The position numbers and the translations under genes were made by a program. Below, piece after piece: positions 17,998-26,162 of a stretch of DNA of 64,000 nt. Source of the stretch: Streptomyces mutabilis (GTDB lineage Bacteria; Actinomycetota; Actinomycetes; Streptomycetales; Streptomycetaceae); assembly GCF_014649815.1 (NCBI RefSeq), contig NZ_BMTT01000017.1, positions 1-64,000 on the forward strand. The letters are read 5' to 3'. Every line of letters begins with the position of its first letter. The stretch's first letter is position 1. The notes under the pieces were generated by a model, which saw only the letters and a list, made by a program, of their open reading frames with translations, searched no databases and was not told where the DNA came from.

Positions 17998-19686
17998 TCA
18001 GCCCGTCGCCGTGCCGTTCTCGTCGAGCAGCTTCTTGTACCAGTCGCGCAGCTTGTCGCCGCCCTTGCTCCGCCAGTCGGACACGGCCTGCTGCATGTCG
18101 CTGATCTTCTTGCGGCCGCGGATGACGTCGTCCTCCAGCTGCTCGAAGTCGTTGGAGAGGTTGGTCCAGCGGGCCGGCTCTACGATCTGCAGGCCGTAGA
18201 ACGTGGTCTTCTTGGTGAAGGCGCCCATCCGCTGCTGCCACTCCACCTGCCCCTTGGCGACCTCGGGGAAGTCGGGGTGGGCGATGGTCGGAGCGGGGCT
18301 CGCGACCATCACGTAGGCGTTCATCACGTCGATGTTGCCCTGCTCGGTCTTGGTGGGCACCCCGTCCTTGACGGTGTAGTGGGTGCCCTCGACGCCGTAG
18401 TTGGTGGCCATGTACTCCTTGGTCCCGTACGGCGCGGCGGTCGTGTTGGCGACGGCCAGCACCTCGCGGATCACGGACTCCGAGGCGTCCTTGTTGACGA
18501 AGGCGAAGATGCCGGCCGGGTTCTGCGCCCACAGCGTGGGGTCACCACCGTCGTGTCCCCAGATGTCCATGCCCCAGATCTTGAACTCGGGATTCTGGAC
18601 GGCCTGTTCGGCGGTACGGCTCCACCACTGCGAGGAGTCCTGGTTGTAGATGAGGAACTCGCCGGCGGCGAACTTGGGCCCGGGGTCGGCGGCGTTGCTC
18701 TTGCCGAGCTTGGCGTCGGGGTGCACGACCCCGGCGGCGAACAGCTTGCGCGTCCACTCCAGGGCCTCGAGGTACTCATCGGTCTCGATGCGGTAGACCA
18801 GCTTGCCGTCGACCTCGTTCCAGCCGAGGGACTTCTCGTTGCCGGAGAGCACACCGAAGGCGTTGAAGGCGGTCCACTTCATGTCCAGGCAGGCCCACCG
18901 CTTGGCCTTCGCGTTGGTGGCGTCCTTGGCCAGCGCCATGAACTCGTCGCAGGACCGGGGAACTTCGTAGCCCTCCTTCTCGAAGATGTCCTGCCGGTAC
19001 AGCGGCACGATGCCGGTGACGTACGAGGACGGCATCGGCAGGCCGCGCAGCTTGCCGCCGAAGATGGACCGCTGCCAGGCGTCGGTGGGGATCGCGGCGA
19101 GGTTGGGGTACTCCTTGACCGCGTCACCGGAGAGGTAGGGGCCGAGGTCGGCGAACTTGCCGATGATGGCGCTGGGTATCTTGCCGGTCATGTTCCAGCC
19201 GGGCACGACCACCACGTCGGGCACCTCGCTGGAGGCGAGGACCGCGCCGAGCTTCTGGTCGTAGGTGTTGCCGTCCTGGTTCTGCCAGACCACGTCGACG
19301 CCGATGAGGTCGTTCATCGCCCTGTAGTAGGCGTTGCCCTCCTTCGGCGGGGAGCCCCAGAACGGCGACATGATCGTGACCCGGCCGCCCTTGCCGAGCT
19401 TCTTGGGCACCGAGGTCTTCAGGTCCGCGAGGTCGAGCTTGCCGGTGAAGCCGATCGCGGAGCCGTTCTTGCTGGGGATGTCAGGGGTGACCACGTTGCT
19501 GGCCACGTACGCCGGCAGCAGCCTCTTCGCGTCCTTGCCCGACGTGGTGCCGTCCCGCGAACCGCCGTCGGACCCCCCGCCGCAGGCGGAGAGCAGCGGC
19601 ACCCCTCCCGCCACCGCTGCGGTGACGGCCGCGGTGGAGGCGAGGAACTTTCTCCGGCTGGGACCGGAGGCGGCGTTCGGCGTCAT
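17998..19686 (-). CDS. Solute-binding lipoprotein of the oligosaccharide ABC transporter
   Basis: A 562-residue extracellular binding protein. The N-terminus combines a twin-arginine motif (PSRRKFLASTAAV) with a lipobox (LLSAC), so it should be exported folded and then lipid-anchored. The body is a large cluster-B type sugar-binding fold (LplA-like size). As the first gene of the minus-strand run, it is followed by two permeases, GH74, GH42, GH95 and GH12. Xyloglucan oligosaccharides are the inferred ligand. The operator at 19838-19851 lies 152 bp upstream, in position to control the operon. Confidence 0.9.
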   Translation of the reverse strand: MTPNAASGPSRRKFLASTAAVTAAVAGGVPLLSACGGGSDGGSRDGTTSGKDAKRLLPAYVASNVVTPDIPSKNGSAIGFTGKLDLADLKTSVPKKLGKGGRVTIMSPFWGSPPKEGNAYYRAMNDLIGVDVVWQNQDGNTYDQKLGAVLASSEVPDVVVVPGWNMTGKIPSAIIGKFADLGPYLSGDAVKEYPNLAAIPTDAWQRSIFGGKLRGLPMPSSYVTGIVPLYRQDIFEKEGYEVPRSCDEFMALAKDATNAKAKRWACLDMKWTAFNAFGVLSGNEKSLGWNEVDGKLVYRIETDEYLEALEWTRKLFAAGVVHPDAKLGKSNAADPGPKFAAGEFLIYNQDSSQWWSRTAEQAVQNPEFKIWGMDIWGHDGGDPTLWAQNPAGIFAFVNKDASESVIREVLAVANTTAAPYGTKEYMATNYGVEGTHYTVKDGVPTKTEQGNIDVMNAYVMVASPAPTIAHPDFPEVAKGQVEWQQRMGAFTKKTTFYGLQIVEPARWTNLSNDFEQLEDDVIRGRKKISDMQQAVSDWRSKGGDKLRDWYKKLLDENGTATG

Positions 19687-19837
19687 TGCGTCAACCCTTC
19701 ATGGCGCACCAGGACACCCGGCGGTGGCCGTCGGCTGCGGTGTCTTCACTGGAACTGGCTGAGCTGAAGCGGTCATCGGAGGAATGCGCGGTTCCGGATG
19801 CACCGGAGGGTGCGTCCTCGGTTCACCGCCCCCGTAG

Positions 19838-19851
19838 TCGAAGCGCTTCGA
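19838..19851. promoter_or_regulatory. LacI-type operator 3
   Basis: TCGAAGCGCTTCGA, a perfect 14-bp palindrome identical to the core of operator 1, sits on the binding-protein side of the 19687-20076 divergent region. It likely governs the seven-gene minus-strand operon. The rest of the region up to 20028 shows no gene. Confidence 0.75.
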
Positions 19852-20028
19852 TGTTGCTGCGAGGTTAGGTGAACGTCTGGGGGCGCACAAGGGTCGCTTC
19901 CAAGATTCCTCCGAGGTGTGCCGCGCCGGGCGGCGACTCACCGTGCTCGTACAGCACTTGGATTGTGACGAGAAGCCGGAGTTGGTGTGCACATACGGCT
20001 TGACACCCACCCTGGCGCCGACTGAGCA

Positions 20029-20042
20029 TCGAAGCGCTTCGA
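20029..20042. promoter_or_regulatory. LacI-type operator 4
   Basis: TCGAAGCGCTTCGA again, on the GH3 side of the divergent region. A TTGACA at 20000-20005 precedes it, so the operator would cover the transcription start of the GH3 gene. It is followed by a partly overlapping near-palindrome to 20048. Confidence 0.75.
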
Positions 20043-20076
20043 AAGCGCCGCCGCTCCATCGCAAGGGGAACCTCAC

Positions 20077-22932
20077 GTGACCGCACCCACGCCGCCCACG
20101 CCGCCTTTCCGCGATCCGCACCTGCCGTTCGGGAAGCGCGTCGACGACCTGCTGTCGCGGCTCACGCTCGAGGAGAAGACCGCCTTCCTGCACCAGTTCG
20201 CCCCCGCCGTCGAACGCCTCGGCATCGCCGCCTTCCGCACCGGCCAGGAGGCGCTGCACGGGGTGGCCTGGATGGGGCCGGCGACCGTGTTCCCGCAGGC
20301 CGTCGGTCTTGGCGCCACCTGGAACGAGGACCTGGTGTGCCGCGTCGGCGAGGCGGTGTCCAAGGAGGCCAGGGCGATGCGCGCCCGCGACGAACGCGTC
20401 GGCCTCAACGTCTGGTCCCCGACCGTGAACCTGCTGCGCCACCCGCTGTGGGGACGGAACGAGGAGGGCTACTCCGAGGACCCGAAGCTCACCTCGGCCA
20501 TCGCGACCGCGTACACCCGCGGCCTGCGCGGCGACCACCCGACGTACTGGCGCACCGCACCCGTCCTCAAGCACTGGCTCGCGCACAACAACGAGGCCGA
20601 ACGGGACACGTCCTCGGCGTCCGTCCGTCCGCGCGTCCTCAACGAGTACGACCTGCGCGCCTTCCGCGAGACGGTGGAGGCGGGCGCGGTGGCCGGGGTG
20701 ATGCCCGCCTACAACCTGGTCAACGGCCGCCCCAACCACGTCTCCCCGTACCTCGGCCGGCACCTGCGCACCTGGACCGAGGACGACCTCCTGGTCTGCT
20801 CGGACGCGGGTGCGCCCTCCAACCTGGTCGAATCCGAACACTACTTCGACACCCACGAGGAAGCGACCGCGGCGGCGCTGCGGGCCGGCGTGGACAGCTT
20901 CACCGACCACGGCACGGACTCCTCGAAGATCGTCGCCCGCGTCCGGGGCGCCCTGGAGCGGGGCCTGCTGACCGAGGCCGACATCGACACCGCCGTACGC
21001 CGGCAGTTGTCGGTCCGCTTCCGGCTCGGCGAGTTCGACCCGGAACGGGACCCGCACGCCGTCACGGCGGACACCGCCACGGACTTCGACACGCCGGCGC
21101 ACCGGGAGCTCGCGCGGGAGGCGGCCGAGCAGGCGGTGGTCCTGCTCAAGAACGACGGCCTGCTGCCGCTGGCCCCCGACACCCGGATCGCCGTCGTCGG
21201 CCTGCTCGCCGACGAGTGCAAGCTCGACTGGTACAGCGGCACGCTCATCCACCGTTCCACTCCGCTGGAGGGCCTGTACGAGCGCTTCGGCGCCGAGCGG
21301 GTGAGCTTCGCGGAGGGCGTGGACCGGGTACGACTGCGCACCGGTGACGGCAGGTTCCTGCACGTACTGCCCGCGGACGACACCCCCGCCGAGACCCGGG
21401 GTGCCGAGGGCGCCCTCGACCCCGCCCTGATCGCCGGCCGCACCGACCTTCCGCCGCTGACCGCCGACGCCACCGGCACCGAACTCTCGCTGGTCGACTG
21501 GGGCGAGGGAGTTCTCACCCTGCGCGCGCCGGACGGCCGGTACCTGTCCGTCGCCGAGGACGGCTACGTGCGCGCCTCCGCCGACCAGCCCGGCGGCTGG
21601 GTCGTGCAGGAGACCTTCCGGCTCGAACCCCATGGCGACGGTCACCTCCTGCGGCACTCGGGAACGGGTCGCCCCGTCCATGTCGCCGCCGACGGCGTGA
21701 AGGTTGCCGCGGACGACGCGGACGCCGAGGTCTTCGAGCTGGTCGTCGCCGAGCGCGGCGAGGACGCGGTGACGCGGGCGGCGGCCGGTGCGGACGTGGT
21801 CGTGGTGGTGGCGGGCAACGACCCGCACATCAACGGCCGGGAGACCGAGGACCGTACGACCCTGCGGCTGCCGGCCCACCAGGAACGCCTGCTGCGCGCC
21901 GCCCGCGCCGCCAACCCGCGCACGGTGCTGGCGCTGGTCTCCGCCTACCCGTACGCGGTCGACGCCGACGTGCTCCCGGCGGTGCTGTGGACGGCGCACG
22001 GCGGTCAGGCGGCCGGCACCGCGCTGGCCCGGGTCCTCGCCGGTGACGTCTCCCCCGCCGGGCGGCTCCCGCAGACCTGGTACGCCGACGACGCCGACCT
22101 GCCCGGCCTGCTCGACTACGACGTGATCGGGAGCCGCCAGACCTACCTGTACTTCGAGGGGGCGCCGCTCTTCCCGTTCGGGCACGGCCTGTCCTACGCG
22201 TCCTTCGGGTACGAGGACCTCTCCGTCCGGGTCGGGGACGACGCGGTGCGCGTGTCCTTCACCGTCACCAACACCGGGCAGGTCACCGCCGACGAGGCGA
22301 CCCAGCTCTACGCCCACGCCGAGGAGCCCTCGGTCCCGCGCCCGCGCCGGGAGCTGCTGTCCCACCGCCGGCTCACGCTGGCCCCGGGCGAACGGGCCGA
22401 GGTGTCCTTCGACGTCCCGCTGTCCGCGTTCGCGTTCTGGGACGTCGCGCACGACCGGTGGCGGCTGGAGCCCGGCCCGTACGCGCTGCTGGTGGGCGCC
22501 TCCAGCGAGGACGTGCGCCTGTCGACGACCGTGACCCTCGCCGGGGACCCGGCCGCTCCCCGTCCGGTCCGCGAAGTCGGTCTGGACGCCGCCGACTTCG
22601 ACGAGCAGAGCGGCACGGAGATCGTCGACCGGACGAAGGTGGCGGGCGACGCGGTGACGCCGACGGACGAAGGTTCGGGTGAACTCGTCTACCGCGCCTG
22701 CGACTTCGGTCCCGGAGTCACCTCGGTGACCTTGTCGGTGGCGGGCGAGGGCACGGCGGAACTCTCCCTGGAGGGCGGCCCGTCGGTGGCGTCGCTGTCG
22801 CCGCAGGCGCCCACCGCGGGGCCCTACGACTACGTGGAACTCGCCGCCGACTTCCCCGCCGACGGCGTGCACGACCTCCACATCAGGCTGCGCGGCTCTC
22901 TGCGGCTCGCGCACGTCGGCTTCTCCGGTTGA
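20077..22932 (+). CDS. GH3 beta-glucosidase-like enzyme with an inserted beta domain and a CBM6-like tail
   Basis: A 951-residue protein with no signal peptide. The GH3 barrel runs from the N-terminus, with KHWLAHNNEAERDTSS and the nucleophile segment LLVCSDAGAPSN (Asp243). The alpha/beta domain is interrupted at about residues 414-557 by an extra beta-rich block (RLRTGDGRFLHVLPADD to VFELVVAERG). The second domain then resumes (GADVVVVVAGNDPHINGRE). A fibronectin-III-like domain and a C-terminal CBM6-like domain (DYVELAADFPADGVHDLHI) follow. It should remove beta-linked glucose or xylose from imported oligosaccharides. GTG at 20077 has AAGGGGA upstream. It diverges from the importer operon under the same palindrome. 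Confidence 0.88.
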   Translation: MTAPTPPTPPFRDPHLPFGKRVDDLLSRLTLEEKTAFLHQFAPAVERLGIAAFRTGQEALHGVAWMGPATVFPQAVGLGATWNEDLVCRVGEAVSKEARAMRARDERVGLNVWSPTVNLLRHPLWGRNEEGYSEDPKLTSAIATAYTRGLRGDHPTYWRTAPVLKHWLAHNNEAERDTSSASVRPRVLNEYDLRAFRETVEAGAVAGVMPAYNLVNGRPNHVSPYLGRHLRTWTEDDLLVCSDAGAPSNLVESEHYFDTHEEATAAALRAGVDSFTDHGTDSSKIVARVRGALERGLLTEADIDTAVRRQLSVRFRLGEFDPERDPHAVTADTATDFDTPAHRELAREAAEQAVVLLKNDGLLPLAPDTRIAVVGLLADECKLDWYSGTLIHRSTPLEGLYERFGAERVSFAEGVDRVRLRTGDGRFLHVLPADDTPAETRGAEGALDPALIAGRTDLPPLTADATGTELSLVDWGEGVLTLRAPDGRYLSVAEDGYVRASADQPGGWVVQETFRLEPHGDGHLLRHSGTGRPVHVAADGVKVAADDADAEVFELVVAERGEDAVTRAAAGADVVVVVAGNDPHINGRETEDRTTLRLPAHQERLLRAARAANPRTVLALVSAYPYAVDADVLPAVLWTAHGGQAAGTALARVLAGDVSPAGRLPQTWYADDADLPGLLDYDVIGSRQTYLYFEGAPLFPFGHGLSYASFGYEDLSVRVGDDAVRVSFTVTNTGQVTADEATQLYAHAEEPSVPRPRRELLSHRRLTLAPGERAEVSFDVPLSAFAFWDVAHDRWRLEPGPYALLVGASSEDVRLSTTVTLAGDPAAPRPVREVGLDAADFDEQSGTEIVDRTKVAGDAVTPTDEGSGELVYRACDFGPGVTSVTLSVAGEGTAELSLEGGPSVASLSPQAPTAGPYDYVELAADFPADGVHDLHIRLRGSLRLAHVGFSG

Positions 22933-22956
22933 GGGTCCGGAACAGCCGACGAGAGG

Positions 22957-22996
22957 CAGGGGCCCGGCACCGGTGACTACCGGCGCCGGGCCCCTG
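22957..22996. terminator. Bidirectional terminator between GH3 and response-regulator genes
   Basis: Perfect 12-bp arms CAGGGGCCCGGC (22957-22968) and its complement (22985-22996) close a 16-nt loop. The stem overlaps the end of the response-regulator gene on the opposite strand. Confidence 0.65.
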
Positions 22997-23687
22997 GCTC
23001 ACCACTCGCCCGGACCAGCCCCATCTCGTAGGCCACGATCACGGCCTGCGCACGGTCGCGCAGCTCCAGTTTGGCGAACAGGCGGTTGATGTGGGTTTTC
23101 ACGGTGTGGTCGGTGATGGTGAGGCGGCCCGCGATCTCCGCGTTGGACAGCCCTCGGGCGATCAGGGTCAGCACCTCCGTCTCCCGTGCCGTGAGGTCGG
23201 CGGGCGGGCGGACGGGCAGCCGGGAGGCGCGCGCGTGGACGAACTCGGCGATCAGCCGCTTGGTGATCTCCGGCGACAGCAAGGCGTTGCCGTCGGCCAC
23301 CACCCGCACGGCATGCAGCAGTTCGGGGAAGGTGGCGTCTTTGAGCAGGAAGCCGCCCGCTCCGGCCGCGAGCGCGTCGTACACGTACTCGTCCAGGCCG
23401 AAGGTGGTCAGCATCAGCACCTTCGTCGCGCCGTCGGAGGCGGCCAGGATCTCCCGGGCCGCGTCGATGCCGTTCTTGTGCGGCATCCGGATGTCGAGCA
23501 AGGCGAGGTCGGGGCGGGTCTCGGCGGCGATGCGCACCGCCTGCGCACCGTCCTCCGCCTCGCCGACGACGTCTATGTCCTCCTGGGTGTTCAGGAGGTT
23601 GACGAATCCGGTGCGTACGACCGCCTGGTCGTCAGCGACCAATGCCCTGATCACATGTGTCTCCGTCTCCAGCTCCACGAGGGTCAT
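22977..23687 (-). CDS. NarL/FixJ-type response regulator
   Basis: A 236-residue two-domain protein. The receiver domain has acidic residues at ALVADDQAVV and the phospho-acceptor Asp65 in LALLDIRMP. The LuxR-type helix-turn-helix is LTARETEVLTLIARGLSNAEIAGRL with VKTHINRLFAKL. The start ATG overlaps the kinase stop (ATGA at 23684-23687). It is the partner of the kinase gene immediately upstream. Target genes are not evident; it is not obviously linked to the glycan locus, which has its own LacI regulator. Confidence 0.93.
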   Translation of the reverse strand: MTLVELETETHVIRALVADDQAVVRTGFVNLLNTQEDIDVVGEAEDGAQAVRIAAETRPDLALLDIRMPHKNGIDAAREILAASDGATKVLMLTTFGLDEYVYDALAAGAGGFLLKDATFPELLHAVRVVADGNALLSPEITKRLIAEFVHARASRLPVRPPADLTARETEVLTLIARGLSNAEIAGRLTITDHTVKTHINRLFAKLELRDRAQAVIVAYEMGLVRASGEPGARRR

Positions 23688-24892
23688 CCGGGCCCCCACG
23701 GAAGCTCCGCCTCCACGAGGAAACCACCGCCAGGGCCCGCGCCCGCCCTGAGCTGGCCCCCCACGAGGGCTGCCCGCTCCCGCATCCCGGTCAGGCCGTG
23801 CCCGGTGCCGGTGCCGGTACCGGGCTCCGGACGGGCGCCGGGCGCGGGGCCGTCGTCGCGGATGTGCAGTCTGAGCACTCGGTCGGCGCCGTAGTCGACC
23901 TCCACCACCGTACGGGCGCCGGGCGCGTGCCTGCGTGCGTTGGTCAGCGCCTCCTGGATGATGCGGTAGGCGGACAGCTCCCACGCGGCGGGCAGCGCCA
24001 CCCGGTCGCCGGTGATCCTGAGTTCGGCCGTGCCACCCACTGCACGGTGCTGATCCACCAGTTCGGCGAGGTGGTCCAGAGTCGGCTGGGGTGCGGTGAG
24101 TGCGGTGTCACCCCCGGGGGTGCGCAGGACTCCGAGGAGACGGCGCAGTTCTGCCATCGAGGAGCGGGCGGTGGTGGCGATCTGCTGGAAGCCGTCCCGG
24201 GCCTCGGGCGTGAGCCCCGGGGTGGTGTATGTGGCGCTCTCGGCCTGGACGGCGATCATCGACACCGAGTGGGAGACGATGTCGTGCAGCTCGCGGGCGA
24301 TGGCGGCCCGCTCGGCCTCGGCGGCCTGCTGCCGCTCCATGGTGATCAGCCGGGCCTGCGCCAGGTGCCGTTCGTTGCGTGTCTCCTCCCGGGAGCGCAC
24401 CGCGTCACCCATCATCACAGCCCCGAAGATGACCACGCTCAGCAGGAACGACTCGGCGAACAGGCTGAGCGAGCCCGTCTCCCAGAGCGCCGGCACCGGC
24501 AGCTCCATCCGCGACCAGGTGTTGATGTGCACCAGGTTCACACACAGCGCGCCGAGGGCCCCGCCCGCTACGGCCGCGGCGGGGTGCAGTACCCGGTTCC
24601 GGCCGAGTGAATAACAACCGATCAGTCCACTTGCCATGATCGAGAGGTACAGGTTGACGTCCCCGGCGAACCCGATGAGCCCCGCCGCGACCGTGAGCAT
24701 CGCGACGGGCGGAAAGGACCGCCGCCACATCAGCGAGGCTGCGGACACGAGCACTCCCACCGTGGTCGTGACGGACCCTGGGAAGACGATCAGTTCCGTG
24801 ACGGCGCCGGCGGTCAGGACGCCGCCGGTGACCCACGGGTAGGCGGGCGCGGCGATCCAGGCGTGGAACCGCTGCTGAAGCGACGTACTCAT
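23684..24892 (-). CDS. Two-component sensor histidine kinase (HisKA_3 / NarL type)
   Basis: A 402-residue membrane kinase. About five hydrophobic helices fill the first 170 residues, then the dimerisation segment AIARELHDIVSHSVSMIAV with phospho-acceptor His203. A C-terminal ATPase domain follows with an N-box-like ALTNARRHAPG and the glycine-rich GTGTGHGLTGMRERAAL. There is no large extracellular sensor domain, so the signal is probably sensed within the membrane. It is translationally coupled to the response regulator. Confidence 0.92.
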   Translation of the reverse strand: MSTSLQQRFHAWIAAPAYPWVTGGVLTAGAVTELIVFPGSVTTTVGVLVSAASLMWRRSFPPVAMLTVAAGLIGFAGDVNLYLSIMASGLIGCYSLGRNRVLHPAAAVAGGALGALCVNLVHINTWSRMELPVPALWETGSLSLFAESFLLSVVIFGAVMMGDAVRSREETRNERHLAQARLITMERQQAAEAERAAIARELHDIVSHSVSMIAVQAESATYTTPGLTPEARDGFQQIATTARSSMAELRRLLGVLRTPGGDTALTAPQPTLDHLAELVDQHRAVGGTAELRITGDRVALPAAWELSAYRIIQEALTNARRHAPGARTVVEVDYGADRVLRLHIRDDGPAPGARPEPGTGTGTGHGLTGMRERAALVGGQLRAGAGPGGGFLVEAELPWGPG

Positions 24893-25034
24893 ACGCCCAT
24901 GATCCAGGCCGGGGCGGAGTCACACGTCACCGCTCGGGTTGAGATGGCGGGCGGATCTCGTACCACGGGTCGAGTACCAGGTACGTAGCCTCGGTTGACG
25001 CCGTCCGGTCTGCGGGTTCCTAGCGTCGACTGGC

Positions 25035-26162
25035 ATGAGGAAGAGTCTTGCGGAGCATGCCGCGAACTACGCCGCACGCCCCGTCGAACGGTACGCGTGG
25101 GCCGGGTGCGCGGTGGTCGCACCTGGGTTCGCGCTCGCGTCCGACGTGGCGCCACACAAGGTGTGGGGGTTCGCGGCGGGTGCGGGATACGCGGTGGCGG
25201 CGCTACTGATGTCGGGTTCGGGCGCGCGCCGCAGGGCCCGTGCGGCCGCCGTGCTGGGAGCAGTCGTGGTGCCGCTCGTCGGCCTGGTGACCGCGAGGCT
25301 CGGGCAGTTGGAGGTCGCGGTCGTCGAACGGTCGGGGCGGCTGCTCGCGACGACCGGGAGTCCGTACGTCACCGACCCCTCGGCCGTGGCCGACTTCAAT
25401 CCATATCTGCCCGGGATGGCGCTTTTCGGCCTGCTGCCCGGGGACGCCCGCTGGTGGCTGGGCGCTGTGTTCGTCGCGGCCCTGGCCGGCGCCGGGCTGC
25501 ACAGTGCCTGGCTGCTCGCCTGCCCGCTGGTAGCGCTGCCTCTGGCGGTGGGCGGAGTCGACCTGCCGGTCGTCGGCCTGATGTGCCTCGGCGTCTCACT
25601 CGCCGGGCAGCGGCGTACGGGCCCGGCCGGCCTGGTGCTCGGCGCCGCCGCCGTCCTCAAGTGGACCGCCTGGCCGGCGTTTCCCGTGGTCCTCGCGCTG
25701 ATCACCGTGCGCCAGGGCGGGCGGGCCGCGCTGCGGTGCGCGGCCGTGGGCCTGTCCATCGTGACCGTATCGGTGTTGCCCTTCGTCCTCGCCGATCCCC
25801 ACGGCTTCTACCTGAACGTCGCCGCGTTCCCTCTCGGCCTCACCGGCACCGCCTCCCCCGCCGCGAGCCCGCTGCCTGGACATCTGCTGGCAGCGCACGT
25901 CCCCGGGGGCACGCTGATCGCGCCGGCACTGCTTTCCGCGGCCGCGCTGCTGTTCGCCCTCTCGCTGGCCGTGCGCCCTCCCGGGACCGTGCGGGACGCG
26001 GGCGGCCGACTGGCGCTCGGGCTTGCCGTGGCGACGGCCCTGATGCCCGCAACGCGCTTCGGCTACCTGGTCTATCCACTGGTACTGGGCGCACTGGCCC
26101 ACCGATCGGCGGACCGCGGCACCGCGGTCACCCCCTCCGAGAAGAAGGAGGCCATCGCATGA
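25035..26162 (+). CDS. GT87-like polyprenyl-phosphate-dependent glycosyltransferase
   Basis: A 375-residue polytopic membrane protein with roughly nine hydrophobic helices. An early acidic loop and the DFNPYLPGMALFGLLPG stretch resemble GT-C (GT87, DUF2029) mannosyltransferases, which use polyprenyl-phosphate sugars on the outer face of the membrane. Conserved LKWTAWPAFP is also typical. It overlaps the GT4 gene by four bases (ATGA), so the two likely act in one lipoglycan or glycolipid pathway. The exact sugar is unknown. Confidence 0.7.
   Translation: MRKSLAEHAANYAARPVERYAWAGCAVVAPGFALASDVAPHKVWGFAAGAGYAVAALLMSGSGARRRARAAAVLGAVVVPLVGLVTARLGQLEVAVVERSGRLLATTGSPYVTDPSAVADFNPYLPGMALFGLLPGDARWWLGAVFVAALAGAGLHSAWLLACPLVALPLAVGGVDLPVVGLMCLGVSLAGQRRTGPAGLVLGAAAVLKWTAWPAFPVVLALITVRQGGRAALRCAAVGLSIVTVSVLPFVLADPHGFYLNVAAFPLGLTGTASPAASPLPGHLLAAHVPGGTLIAPALLSAAALLFALSLAVRPPGTVRDAGGRLALGLAVATALMPATRFGYLVYPLVLGALAHRSADRGTAVTPSEKKEAIA

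Noticed and set aside
19699-22914. Long minus-strand open frame of over 1000 codons opposite the GH3 gene
   Set aside because: No domain is recognisable, and it mirrors the strongly biased GH3 coding strand.
22977-24892. Two-component pair as regulator of the xyloglucan locus
   Set aside because: A terminator separates it from GH3, and the locus already has a LacI gene with four matching operators.
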